From Bacillus massilinigeriensis (GTDB taxonomy: Bacteria; Bacillota; Bacilli; Bacillales; Cytobacillaceae), in contig NZ_LT630337.1 in NCBI RefSeq assembly GCF_900117315.1, forward strand, positions 4,006,628-4,070,627: a stretch of DNA of 64,000 nucleotides, given 5' to 3'. Of this stretch, positions 17,544-25,673 are shown in pieces. Numbering within the stretch: the stretch's first letter is position 1; each line of letters starts with the position of its first letter. A program made the translations under genes and the position numbers. The notes below the pieces were generated by a model. It was not told the DNA's origin, did no database searches, and worked only from the letters and a program-made list of their open reading frames with translations.

Positions 17544-18380
17544 ATGACCATGAAAAAGGCTTTAACCATTGCTGGTTCTGACACTAGTGGCGGTGCAGGG
17601 ATGCAAGCTGATTTAAAAACTTTTCAAGAGCTTGGCGTTTACGGAATGACCGCTTTAACAACAATTGTTACCATGGATCCAAACGGATGGCATCATAACG
17701 TTACTCCTATTGCGATTGAAACATTGAAGGCACAGCTGGATACTGTTCTTTCTATAGGTGTCGATGCAATGAAAACAGGAATGCTAGGTTCAGTAGAAAC
17801 AATCGAGCTCGTTGCAAAAACGATTGATGAAAATAAATTAGATAAGGTTGTAATTGACCCTGTTATGGTATGTAAGGGAGAAGATGAGGTACTTCAACCA
17901 GATACAGCTGATGCCATACGTGAGCTACTCGTACCTCGTTCAACGGTTGTGACTCCAAACCTATTCGAGGCATGGCAATTATCAAAAACAGGTCCAATCC
18001 GTACAATCGATGATATGAAAGAGGCAGCTGTTAAGATTCATGATCTTGGCGCTAAATACGTGATGATTAAAGGTGGCAGTAAGCTACAACATGAAAAAGC
18101 TGTTGATTTATTATTTGATGGCAAGGATTTCAAGCTATTTGAAGGCGAACGGATTGATACAACTTATATCCACGGTGCAGGATGTACCTACTCTGCTGCC
18201 ATTACTGCCGAATTAGCCAAAGGGAAATCTGTCCTTGAGGCAATTGATGTTGCGAAGCACTTTATCACCGCAGCCATCAGCCATGGATTTAAATTAAATG
18301 AATATGTCGGACCCACCATGCATGGTGCATATCGTACTTATGGTGCGGGACGTTTGGAAGCTGAGCAGGCTTCAAAATAG
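17544..18380 (+). CDS. pdxK: Pyridoxine/pyridoxal kinase PdxK (ThiD-like)
   Basis: A 278-residue ribokinase-fold enzyme phosphorylating vitamin B6 vitamers. AGSDTSGGAGMQADLKTF (about residue 9) is the substrate/anion motif shared with ThiD; DPVMVCKGEDEVLQPD (about 108) and the catalytic GAGCTYSAA loop (about 212) complete the site. Bacillus PdxK (YwdB) belongs to the ThiD lineage with a CTYS loop; HMP-phosphate kinase activity is the main alternative. AAGGGGG lies close to two adjacent ATGs (17544 and 17550). Position after the ywd genes supports PdxK. Confidence 0.88.
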   Translation: MTMKKALTIAGSDTSGGAGMQADLKTFQELGVYGMTALTTIVTMDPNGWHHNVTPIAIETLKAQLDTVLSIGVDAMKTGMLGSVETIELVAKTIDENKLDKVVIDPVMVCKGEDEVLQPDTADAIRELLVPRSTVVTPNLFEAWQLSKTGPIRTIDDMKEAAVKIHDLGAKYVMIKGGSKLQHEKAVDLLFDGKDFKLFEGERIDTTYIHGAGCTYSAAITAELAKGKSVLEAIDVAKHFITAAISHGFKLNEYVGPTMHGAYRTYGAGRLEAEQASK

Positions 18381-18402
18381 GTTATATGTTTTAAGATAAA
18401 AG

Positions 18403-18453
18403 AAAAGGATAGATGGGAGCTGAACTTCATTAGCTTTGTCTATCCTTTTTTAT
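18403..18453 (+). terminator. Intrinsic terminator of pdxK
   Basis: AAAGGATAGA and TCTATCCTTT pair around a 24-base loop and are followed by TTTT. The rest of the gap to 18645 shows no further feature. Confidence 0.75.
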
Positions 18454-18645
18454 TTTCTTGATTCTGATAAAGCATATAGACGATGCCTGTTAGAGTATTT
18501 TTAATAAGTCTCTCCTAAATATCTTGTTGTATTTTTACCAATAAGAGATAATCAAAATATTAGGATATTTACTTCTTCCAATTAATGCTTTCCGATTAAG
18601 TTATACCTAAAACATCTATTGAATCTATGAATAGGAGAAATGACT

Positions 18646-18996
18646 ATGACAGCACCGGTAAAACCTACTATTAGCATTGATGAGCTAGATAAGGTTGATA
18701 TTCGAGTTGGCACAATTAAATTAGTCGAGGATGTAGAAAATTCAAGGAAACTTATTAGATTAACCGTTGATTTTGGGGATTTTTCCAGGACGATACTAAC
18801 AGGGATGAAGGGTGAAAGAGAAAACCCTAAAGAAATCGAAGGACAACAAGCATTATTTGTTGTCAACCTTGCACCACGGAAAATGGCCGGTGAGCTTTCT
18901 GAAGGAATGCTTTTTGATATTGGCTATGCAGATGGTCTTATACCTGTACTTGCTCAACCTGAAAAACCAGTACCAAATGGGACAAGACTAGGATAG
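18646..18996 (+). CDS. tRNA-binding (EMAP/OB-fold) domain protein, CsaA/YgjH-like
   Basis: A 116-residue protein consisting of a single OB-fold tRNA-binding domain, as found at the C-terminus of methionyl-tRNA synthetase. KVDIRVGTIK (about residue 16) and the C-terminal VVNLAPRKMAGELSEGML (about 75) and EKPVPNGTRLG are family marks. B. subtilis CsaA has the same fold and a proposed chaperone or tRNA-binding role, but this sequence looks closer to the YgjH type. ATG 18646 is eight bases after AGGAG; an ATG at 18640 is too close. Monocistronic with its own terminator. Confidence 0.8.
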   Translation: MTAPVKPTISIDELDKVDIRVGTIKLVEDVENSRKLIRLTVDFGDFSRTILTGMKGERENPKEIEGQQALFVVNLAPRKMAGELSEGMLFDIGYADGLIPVLAQPEKPVPNGTRLG

Positions 18997-19005
18997 ATTA
19001 ACATA

Positions 19006-19044
19006 GAAAGGCTTCTATTTTCTTACAAATGGAGGCTTTTTTTA
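19006..19044 (+). terminator. Terminator of the CsaA-like gene
   Basis: AAAGGCTTCTATTT pairs along 14 bases (some G-U) with AAATGGAGGCTTTT and is followed by T residues. Confidence 0.75.
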
Positions 19045-19188
19045 TTGTTTTTAAAAAACCTTTCCTTAACCGCCCATCTAAAAAAAATAAATAGTGCTAT
19101 CTATTTCGCTTTTTCCTCTGTTTTTAGTAAGATAATAATATCTTTCTAATGTCAAACAATCCCAACCTATAAAAAGGAGGTTATTCAA

Positions 19189-19536
19189 ATGGAGAATGTA
19201 GTGACGGAACAAATTCAAAAAGAGCTCGACCGATTTGCGGGTCAAAACGTTTATGTTCATCTTGAAACAACCAACGGGGCTTATGCTTCCCATCGTGATG
19301 AATCATTTTTCTCATCTGGTGCCTATATCCGTAATGCGCTGATCCGTTATGAGCATGGGAAAATTACCGGTAGTGGGCCATACCGAGTTGGACTAAAAAT
19401 GCAAATTGGCTGGGTTTATGCGGAGGGAATTACACATTTTGAAGTAGATGAAAAGGACCGCCTGCTTTTAGCCGGACATGATTTTGAAGGAAAGCTAGCT
19501 GTTGCCTTAGAAATTAGTAAGACTCCATTTGAATAG
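19189..19536 (+). CDS. yojF: YojF (DUF1806), bacillithiol-associated protein
   Basis: A 115-residue protein with YVHLETTNGAYA and YRVGLKMQIGWVYAEGITHF, the DUF1806 pattern. YojF accompanies BshB2 across Bacillaceae and is thought to aid bacillithiol synthesis, but its exact role is unclear. An AAAGGAGG site precedes the ATG. bshB2 starts 33 bases downstream, so the two form an operon, as in B. subtilis yojF-yojG. Confidence 0.88.
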   Translation: MENVVTEQIQKELDRFAGQNVYVHLETTNGAYASHRDESFFSSGAYIRNALIRYEHGKITGSGPYRVGLKMQIGWVYAEGITHFEVDEKDRLLLAGHDFEGKLAVALEISKTPFE

Positions 19537-19569
19537 AGATCAATTATAAATAAGAAAGGAGCTCTAAAA

Positions 19570-20235
19570 ATGGAAAAAGAACGTCATGTTTTAGTCGTAT
19601 TTCCCCATCCTGATGATGAGGCATTCGGGGTTTCCGGTACAATTGCCTCTCATACGAAAAATGGAACACCTGTAACTTATGCTTGCTTAACCCTTGGAGA
19701 AATGGGGAGAAATCTTGGAAATCCACCATTTGCTACACGGGAGTCACTTCCACTCATTCGAAAGCAGGAATTATTAAATGCTGCAGAGGCTCTTGGAATA
19801 CAAGATTTGAGAATGCTTGGTTATCGGGATAAAACAGTTGAATTTGAGGATGAGGAAAAGTTAACGAGTGAAATGGCTGATATCATCGATGAAGTCAATC
19901 CTTCCTTAATTATTACCTTTTACCCTGGATACTCCGTCCATCCTGATCATGATGCAACAGGCGCTGCTGTTGTTAGAGCCGTTGAACGCATGCCTAATGA
20001 AAAAAGGCCGAAGCTCCATTGCGTTGCTTTTTCCAATAATTGCATTGATGAGCTTGGTCAACCTGATATCATCAATGATGTGAGTGCCGCTGCAAGTCAA
20101 AAAATTGCTGCTATGAAGGCCCATCTATCACAAACTCAATACATGTATGGGGATACGGAAGAAAAGTATAATAGCAAGGATCCAAAAATCATGGCATGGA
20201 TTCATAATGAACGATTTTGGACTTATAAATTCTAA
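19570..20235 (+). CDS. bshB2: Bacillithiol deacetylase BshB2
   Basis: A 221-residue zinc-dependent LmbE-family N-deacetylase that removes acetate from GlcNAc-malate in bacillithiol synthesis. The zinc/catalytic motif is FPHPDDEAFG (residues 11-20) and the third ligand lies in SVHPDHDATG (about 120). GEMGRNLGNPP and YRDKTVEFE are also typical. Preceded by yojF in an operon and followed by a strong terminator. Confidence 0.92.
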   Translation: MEKERHVLVVFPHPDDEAFGVSGTIASHTKNGTPVTYACLTLGEMGRNLGNPPFATRESLPLIRKQELLNAAEALGIQDLRMLGYRDKTVEFEDEEKLTSEMADIIDEVNPSLIITFYPGYSVHPDHDATGAAVVRAVERMPNEKRPKLHCVAFSNNCIDELGQPDIINDVSAAASQKIAAMKAHLSQTQYMYGDTEEKYNSKDPKIMAWIHNERFWTYKF

Positions 20236-20261
20236 CCCTTTACAAACACCAATCAACGTAT

Positions 20262-20301
20262 AAAACCCTGACCAAAAACAGCGTCAGGGTTTTCCTTTTT
20301 T
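20262..20301 (+). terminator. Terminator after bshB2 (convergent with crp/fnr gene)
   Basis: AAAACCCTGAC and GTCAGGGTTTT form a perfect 11-base stem followed by CCTTTTTTAT. On the other strand the stem ends in TTTTA, so weaker function for the convergent regulator gene is possible. Confidence 0.88.
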
Positions 20302-20305
20302 ATAA

Positions 20306-21055
20306 TCATGTTGCAGATGATTGCTTATTCGAAAGGGAACAGAAACCATCCCAGTCATAAATTGTAATGCTTCTTCCTGATACTTCCATAACCTCTTCTT
20401 TTTTTAATCTAGTAAAGACTCTGCTCACACTTTCTCTCGAGCTCCCGACTAATGTTGCCAGCTCTTGAACCGTAATTGGAAGCTCTAGATGCATCTGATT
20501 TCCATCAATTTCTCCGAATTTATTCGCTAATTTAACCAATGTTTTTACTGTTTTTGTGTACACATCAAGCATGGCGACATCCCTTAAGGATAAGGTCATG
20601 TCTCTTAAGGCATCGCTCATATAGTGGATCATCCTCACACCTAGCTCAGGAGAATGGATAATCTCCTCTTCAAGCTTTTCTGTGTTTAAGAAATAGATTT
20701 CTCCATCCTGAACCATTGTGGCTGTTGCCGGATAACAGCTTCTTTCCTTATTGAATAGGCAGGCCTCAGCAAATATCTCCCCTTGCTTCTTCATACAAAC
20801 AATGATTTCATTCCCATTTTCATCCTGCTTCGTTAGCTTTACAATTCCCGTATCAACAAAGAAGACGCCTTTGGCCTTGTCAAATTCTGTAAATAGATGT
20901 TCCCCTTTTTTATATTTTGATTTCATCACACGTTTATCTAATATTTTTATAGATTCCTTTGGTAAATCTTTAAATGCAGTTATTTTTCCTAAAAAATCTT
21001 CTATATTGGACTTTTTAATTACTCTTATATGTGGGTCTATCATCTCAGTTATCAC
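20306..21055 (-). CDS. Crp/Fnr family transcription regulator divergent from nos operon
   Basis: A 249-residue regulator with a cyclic-nucleotide-binding-like domain (about residues 25-150) and a winged-helix domain. The recognition helix reads SSRESVSRVFTRL (about 203-215), the RE..R pattern that reads TGTGA half-sites in Crp. Cysteines are at 87, 99, 107 and 239; this is not the C-terminal trio of B. subtilis Fnr, so an Fe-S cluster cannot be assumed. The GTG start has AGGAGG seven bases upstream. Divergence from nosC and TGTGA-N6-TCACA boxes in between suggest it controls nos and itself. Sensing of oxygen or NO is inference. Confidence 0.85.
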   Translation of the reverse strand: MITEMIDPHIRVIKKSNIEDFLGKITAFKDLPKESIKILDKRVMKSKYKKGEHLFTEFDKAKGVFFVDTGIVKLTKQDENGNEIIVCMKKQGEIFAEACLFNKERSCYPATATMVQDGEIYFLNTEKLEEEIIHSPELGVRMIHYMSDALRDMTLSLRDVAMLDVYTKTVKTLVKLANKFGEIDGNQMHLELPITVQELATLVGSSRESVSRVFTRLKKEEVMEVSGRSITIYDWDGFCSLSNKQSSAT

Positions 21056-21090
21056 ATTAATGCCTCCTTAGAACTTTCTCTCATACATTC

Positions 21091-21133
21091 ATTTTATATA
21101 TTATTATTTAGTTTTATTGTGATATAATTCACA
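21091..21133 (-). promoter_or_regulatory. Class II Crp/Fnr-type promoter of the regulator gene
   Basis: TGTGA-TATAAT-TCACA at 21118-21133 is a perfect TGTGA-N6-TCACA box. On the minus strand a -10 TAAAAT (21091-21096) lies exactly 21 bases from the box edge, which puts the box centre at -41.5 from a start near 21084. This geometry predicts positive autoregulation. The regulator start codon is about 30 bases further on. Confidence 0.65.
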
Positions 21134-21148
21134 AATTTTCAACTCTTT

Positions 21149-21162
21149 TCAAAGCGCTTTCA
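21149..21162 (+). promoter_or_regulatory. cre-like site between the two Crp/Fnr boxes
   Basis: TCAAAGCGCTTTCA matches the cre pattern TGNAANCGNWNNCA except for C in place of G at position 2. It could link nos expression to carbon supply through CcpA; one mismatch leaves doubt. Confidence 0.35.
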
Positions 21163-21205
21163 AATTCTTAAACTGTTTCTATTTCACAAAAACTTCACAT
21201 TCTAA

Positions 21206-21248
21206 TGTGAAGTGTATCACTATCAAAATTATCCCTTCCATTTAATAT
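21206..21248 (+). promoter_or_regulatory. Class II Crp/Fnr-type promoter of nosC-Z operon
   Basis: TGTGA-AGTGTA-TCACT at 21206-21221 matches the box at nine of ten fixed positions. A -10 TAATAT (21243-21248) lies exactly 21 bases downstream, giving a box centre at -41.5 from a start near 21255. A perfect palindrome with arms CTTCACATT and AATGTGAAG (21193-21212) overlaps it. The nosC start is about 30 bases after the predicted start. Confidence 0.65.
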
Positions 21249-21286
21249 GGAAAGGTATAAATAAATTCATTCAAGGGGGGAACAGA

Positions 21287-21766
21287 ATGAAAAAGGCCAT
21301 TATTCAATTCTTCATTTTTGCTGTAATCGGTCTTGGAATCGGTTATTTAGTTTTTGATATATTGCTTGCTGAAAAAGAAACGAACACCGCGGCTACTACT
21401 GAGCAAACAACCGATGTCAACTCCGAAGCTGCAGCTAAGGAAAGTAGCAGCAATGAGCAAAAATCAGAAGGAAAAACTGAGGAACAAACTCAAACAGCTT
21501 CTGCTTCAGCTGAAAATAATATTTTCCAATCAAAAGGCTGCCTTGGCTGTCACTCTATTGAGAAACTAGATCTTCAAGGTGGATCCACTGGTCCAGATTT
21601 ATCCCAAGCCTACAAGGATGTAGAAGGAAAGCATGGGAAGCCAATTGAAGAATTCTTAAAGGAGCCAACGTCTGCTGTTATGTCAGGTGTTATCAGTGGA
21701 AATCCGCTATCTGATGATGAGATTAGTCAAGTCGTAGAATTATTAAAACAGGCTTCAGAAAAATAA
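21287..21766 (+). CDS. nosC: Membrane-anchored c-type cytochrome NosC
   Basis: A 159-residue monoheme cytochrome. An uncleaved N-terminal helix (residues about 4-27) anchors it outside the membrane. A 50-residue linker rich in Glu, Ala, Ser, Thr and Gln follows. The heme motif CLGCH is at 85-89, and an axial methionine is likely in TSAVMSGVISGNPLSDDE (about 135). It probably passes electrons to NosZ, which is encoded 17 bases downstream. AAGGGGGG lies six bases before the ATG. In Gram-positive nos clusters a small cytochrome commonly precedes nosZ. Confidence 0.85.
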   Translation: MKKAIIQFFIFAVIGLGIGYLVFDILLAEKETNTAATTEQTTDVNSEAAAKESSSNEQKSEGKTEEQTQTASASAENNIFQSKGCLGCHSIEKLDLQGGSTGPDLSQAYKDVEGKHGKPIEEFLKEPTSAVMSGVISGNPLSDDEISQVVELLKQASEK

Positions 21767-21783
21767 TTCATATTAACGAAAGT

Positions 21784-23670
21784 GTGGTGTCAAATTTGAA
21801 AAAATGGGTTCCAGCAACAACAGGGCTTGTAGCAGGATTTCTAGCTGCTACCGTTTTCTTTGGGGATTTTACAACAGGAACTGATACCTCAGCGAAAAAC
21901 CAAGCCTCCAACAAAACGAATGCTGAAAAGGTGTACGTTCCATACGGAGAAAAGGACGAATATTATTTAATGGCATCCGGTGGACACTCAGGACAAATGT
22001 TCATTTATGGTGTGCCATCTATGAGAAAAATACGCACAGTCCCAGTCTTTTCTCCAGATTCAGCAACCGGTTATGGCTATGACAAAGAATCAAAGGAAAT
22101 GCTAGGTGGTTATACATGGGGAGACCTACATCACCCTGCCATCTCAGAAACAAAAGGCGATTATAACGGAAAATACCTTTTTGCAACCGATGTTGCCAAT
22201 AGCCGCGCTGCTGTTGTAGACTTAAAAACTTTTACAACAAAAGACATTATTAAAGTTCCAAATACTAGTGGACCGCACTGTGCGGCATTTGTCACACAAA
22301 ACACAGAGTACTTATTCTTACCTACTCGTTTTGCAGTCCCACTAGGTAGTGAGTATCAACCATTAGACAAATTTAGCGAAAAATATCGCGGAGTTATGTC
22401 TGCTGTTACATTTGATGATAAGAAACAAAAGTTAAACGTTGCTTATCAAGTGGCTCTTCCCCCTTGGTCCTATGACCTTTCAGATGCCGGTAAAGAAATG
22501 TCTGGGGATTGGGCGGTCATGACCACCTACAATACGGAAGAAGCTACCACTAATTTAGAGATTAATGCATCGAAGGCAGACCGTGACTACATCGTTCTTT
22601 TCAATTGGAAAGAGCTTGAGAAGATGGTGAAAAACGGAGAATATGAGAACGTTAAGGGACAAAAAGTGATCTTCCCTGAAAAACAAAAAGGCGGAATTTA
22701 CTTAGTTCCTGTTGCCAAATCACCACATGGTGTCGACGTAACTCCTGATGGCAAACGATTTATTGCATCCGGTAAACTTGCTCCAGCAATGACAGTGTTC
22801 TCTTTTGAAAAGGCATTCGAAGCTATTAAAAATAAGGATTTCGCTGAAGAACGTAATGGAATTCCAGTTCTTAAATATGAATCTGTCATGGAAAGGGAAG
22901 TAGATCCAGACAACGCTCTTGGACCACTTCACACTCAGTTTGATGATAAAGGAATGGCCTATACAACCATGTTCATTTCTTCTGAAATTGTTAAGTGGGA
23001 TCCGAACACTGGGAAAACATTGGATCGAATTCCTGTTCAGTATTCACCAGGTCATGCGGCAGCTGCAGAAGGAGACACGGCCTCTCCAGACGGAAAATAC
23101 ATTGTATCACTTAATAAGCTAGCAAAAGATACGTATTTATCTGTTGGTCCTTCACACCCTGAATCTATGCAGCTAATCGATTTAACTGGGGATAAAATGG
23201 AAATCATTCAATCCGTACCAGCAGATCCGGAGCCGCACTATGCTCAGATGATCAAAGCAGATAAAATCAAAACAATTGAAGTTTATTCTAAGAATAAAAA
23301 CAACCCTGATGCTGTTTATAATCAAAACGATACAAAAATTGTACGGAAAGGCAACGAAGTACATGTTTACGGAATTGCGATGCGTTCTAAGTTCATATTT
23401 GACCATAAAGCAAAGCGACCAGATGTCATTGAAGTAAATCAAGGTGATAAGGTGGTTATTCATTTAACCAACATAGACTTTGACGAAGATATTACTCATG
23501 GATTTGGTATTAACAATTATGACTTAGATATGGAAGTACAACCTGGACAAACTAATACACTTGAATTTACTGCAAATAAAGCAGGTACTTTCCCACTTTA
23601 TTGCACAAACTTCTGTTCAGCTCTTCACCAGGAAATGACTGGATACCTATTAGTTAAACCTAATAAATAA
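21784..23670 (+). CDS. nosZ: Nitrous oxide reductase, clade II (Sec-type)
   Basis: A 628-residue copper enzyme reducing N2O to N2 outside the membrane. The CuZ histidines are visible: DLHHPA (about 117-118), GPHCAAF (165), SPHGVD (315), PLHTQF (383), SPGHAAA (424) and EPHYAQ (485). The C-terminal cupredoxin domain has the CuA motif C607-x3-C611-x3-H615-x2-M618. The N-terminus is a plain hydrophobic signal (WVPATTGLVAGFLAATVFF) without twin arginines, the mark of clade II enzymes. GTG 21784 is used; a TTG at 21796 with GGTG six bases upstream gives an equally good signal peptide. All ligands are intact, so the enzyme is probably active. Confidence 0.96.
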   Translation: MVSNLKKWVPATTGLVAGFLAATVFFGDFTTGTDTSAKNQASNKTNAEKVYVPYGEKDEYYLMASGGHSGQMFIYGVPSMRKIRTVPVFSPDSATGYGYDKESKEMLGGYTWGDLHHPAISETKGDYNGKYLFATDVANSRAAVVDLKTFTTKDIIKVPNTSGPHCAAFVTQNTEYLFLPTRFAVPLGSEYQPLDKFSEKYRGVMSAVTFDDKKQKLNVAYQVALPPWSYDLSDAGKEMSGDWAVMTTYNTEEATTNLEINASKADRDYIVLFNWKELEKMVKNGEYENVKGQKVIFPEKQKGGIYLVPVAKSPHGVDVTPDGKRFIASGKLAPAMTVFSFEKAFEAIKNKDFAEERNGIPVLKYESVMEREVDPDNALGPLHTQFDDKGMAYTTMFISSEIVKWDPNTGKTLDRIPVQYSPGHAAAAEGDTASPDGKYIVSLNKLAKDTYLSVGPSHPESMQLIDLTGDKMEIIQSVPADPEPHYAQMIKADKIKTIEVYSKNKNNPDAVYNQNDTKIVRKGNEVHVYGIAMRSKFIFDHKAKRPDVIEVNQGDKVVIHLTNIDFDEDITHGFGINNYDLDMEVQPGQTNTLEFTANKAGTFPLYCTNFCSALHQEMTGYLLVKPNK

Positions 23671-23690
23671 GCTATGTTTTAGAAGTAAAG

Positions 23691-23771
23691 GAGGCTGAAA
23701 GAGAGAATCTTCTTTCCTGATGATTAAGTAAACCTTATGAATCAGGGGAGAATAAACGACTTTTCAGCCTC
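23691..23771 (+). other. Branched RNA hairpin between nosZ and nosB
   Basis: GAGGCTGAAA (23691-23700) pairs with TTTCAGCCTC (23762-23771); inside, CCTGAT and ATCAGG form a second stem. No T-run follows, so a full terminator is unlikely. It may protect the nosZ message 3' end or reduce transcription into the accessory genes. Confidence 0.55.
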
Positions 23772-23799
23772 TCAACTTTTCTAGAAAGGTCTGTTTACT

Positions 23800-24366
23800 T
23801 TGAAGGAAAATCGACTATCTATTGTATCAACTATCATACTTGTTCTTGCAGCAGGATTAATCATCGTTTCATTGTTCTTTCCTTGGTGGAGAATGCTTTT
23901 TTATGCACCTCAATATCCAGAGGGTTTGAACATTATCGTTTACCCTAATAAACTCGAAGGTGAAATTGATATTATCAATGGTTTGAATCATTATATTGGC
24001 ATGCAGCAATTCAGTGAAGCAAACTTCCCAGAATTGGGCTATCTTGTCTACCTTATCGGTGGCCTCGCTGCCCTTACCCTGTTAACGGCTGTCATAAGAC
24101 ACAAGAAAGTATTATATGGTCTTATTAGTATTTTTATCATTGGTGGCATCGCCGGGGTTTGGGATTTGTACAGTTCGCTTAAAAAATATGGAACTGAATT
24201 AAGTCCGGATGCTCCGATTGAGGTCGATCCGTTTGTTCCGCCTATTATTGGGGAAAATACTCTTGCCAACTTTATCACTCATAGCTATTTAGGTATAGGC
24301 ACATATTTCGTCATTGCTGCTTTTATTCTTATTCTCATTCCTTTATGGAAGGATCGAAAAAAATGA
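23800..24366 (+). CDS. nosB: NosB-like membrane protein
   Basis: A 188-residue integral membrane protein with four hydrophobic helices (about residues 7-28, 80-102, 106-125 and 160-184) and an outer loop between the first two. A gene of this type between nosZ and nosD is characteristic of clade II clusters, where it is called nosB; its role in N2O respiration is not settled. TTG 23800 follows AAAGG by ten bases. Its stop overlaps the nosD start (ATGA). Confidence 0.75.
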   Translation: MKENRLSIVSTIILVLAAGLIIVSLFFPWWRMLFYAPQYPEGLNIIVYPNKLEGEIDIINGLNHYIGMQQFSEANFPELGYLVYLIGGLAALTLLTAVIRHKKVLYGLISIFIIGGIAGVWDLYSSLKKYGTELSPDAPIEVDPFVPPIIGENTLANFITHSYLGIGTYFVIAAFILILIPLWKDRKK

Positions 24367-25673
24367 AAAATATGATTGCTTTACTCTTTACATTAGGATT
24401 AATCATAATCATTACACCTAGTAAAAGCTTTGCCACTAAAAACTTACAGGCAATGATTGATTCTGCCGAAGAGGGAGCGACTATTAGACTTGAGGATAAA
24501 ACGTATGTTGGAAACATTGATATTCGGAAGACAATTACTATTGTCGGTAAAGAAAAGACATTAATTAAAGGGGACGGAACGGGAAATGTGATTTCCGTTC
24601 ATGCTCCTAATGTTGAATTACACCATTTGAACGTTGCTAATAGTAGCATGAATCGAAATAGCTCAGAGGAATACGCAGCTATAAAGCTCTACTCCCATCA
24701 TAATACCCTTCAGGATATCCAGATTCGTAATTCCTATCATGGAGTGTATTTAAGCCAGTCTCACCATAATCTTATTCAAGCTGTTAATGTTGAAGGTGCT
24801 GGCAAGGATAAGATTGCTAGTCAAGGAAACGGACTTCATGTCTATTATTCTAATCATAATACTTTAATAAGTAATTCTATTTCTGGCACGAGAGATGGAA
24901 TGTTCTTTGATTATGCTAACGACAACCGCATTATTGGAAATGATATTAGAGAAACAAGATATGGACTACATTATATGTACTCCGACCGAAATGAATTTAG
25001 TAATAATCTTTTTACATTTAATACAGGTGGAGCAACCATCATGCATTCAAATGGAATCAAACTATCCCATAACCGTTTTATTTTTAACTATGGACATCGT
25101 TCCTTTGGTCTATTTCTACTTTCTTCAAATGATATAAAGGTAGAAAACAATGAGTTCTACTTAAATCAAAGAGGTATTTATATTGACCAATCGACAAATA
25201 TTCTTTATCGCAACAATGAAATTATTAAGAATCAAATTGGAATTGAGCTATGGGCTAGCTCAAATGAACAATCATTTACAGAAAATACCATTCAAGAAAA
25301 TACTATCCCTGCCGTATCTATTGGCGGTGAGGGAAGAAATAGCTGGAGTCTGAATAAAAAGGGCAATGATTGGGGAAAGGATTTTCCTTTGATAGATTTG
25401 GACCAAAACGGAATCGGAGATCACTCGGTTGTCTATCAATCCTCCTTAAACCAGCTTATGGAAAAGCAAGAACTAACCTACCTATTTTTGAAAAGTCCGG
25501 CTATTGCCGTTTATGAAGAATTAAATAAATATTTGCAAAAGGAAACAATCATGTTTAAAGATTCTTATCCCCTCATTAGTAAAGGGGGAGGAAGGATTCA
25601 ACCAATATGGTGGTTTTTGGCTATTGGAGTTACGGCTATCATCTTTTACGTTAAAAGGAGACGCTCGTTATGA
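24363..25673 (+). CDS. nosD: NosD copper-site maturation protein
   Basis: A 436-residue exported right-handed beta-helix protein made of parallel repeats (N-x-I/L spaced by about 22-24 residues, such as NDNRIIGNDI and NILYRNNEI). It has a signal peptide (residues 1-22) and a C-terminal membrane helix (about 413-430) followed by KRRRSL. NosD works with NosF and NosY to build the CuZ centre of NosZ. ATG 24363 overlaps the nosB stop and is preferred over an ATG at 24345. Confidence 0.92.
   Translation: MKNMIALLFTLGLIIIITPSKSFATKNLQAMIDSAEEGATIRLEDKTYVGNIDIRKTITIVGKEKTLIKGDGTGNVISVHAPNVELHHLNVANSSMNRNSSEEYAAIKLYSHHNTLQDIQIRNSYHGVYLSQSHHNLIQAVNVEGAGKDKIASQGNGLHVYYSNHNTLISNSISGTRDGMFFDYANDNRIIGNDIRETRYGLHYMYSDRNEFSNNLFTFNTGGATIMHSNGIKLSHNRFIFNYGHRSFGLFLLSSNDIKVENNEFYLNQRGIYIDQSTNILYRNNEIIKNQIGIELWASSNEQSFTENTIQENTIPAVSIGGEGRNSWSLNKKGNDWGKDFPLIDLDQNGIGDHSVVYQSSLNQLMEKQELTYLFLKSPAIAVYEELNKYLQKETIMFKDSYPLISKGGGRIQPIWWFLAIGVTAIIFYVKRRRSL

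Noticed and set aside
21193-21212. Palindrome CTTCACATT/AATGTGAAG as the main activator site of nos
   Set aside because: Its half-sites are everted relative to TGTGA-N6-TCACA; the overlapping box at 21206-21221 has the right polarity and exact spacing to the -10.
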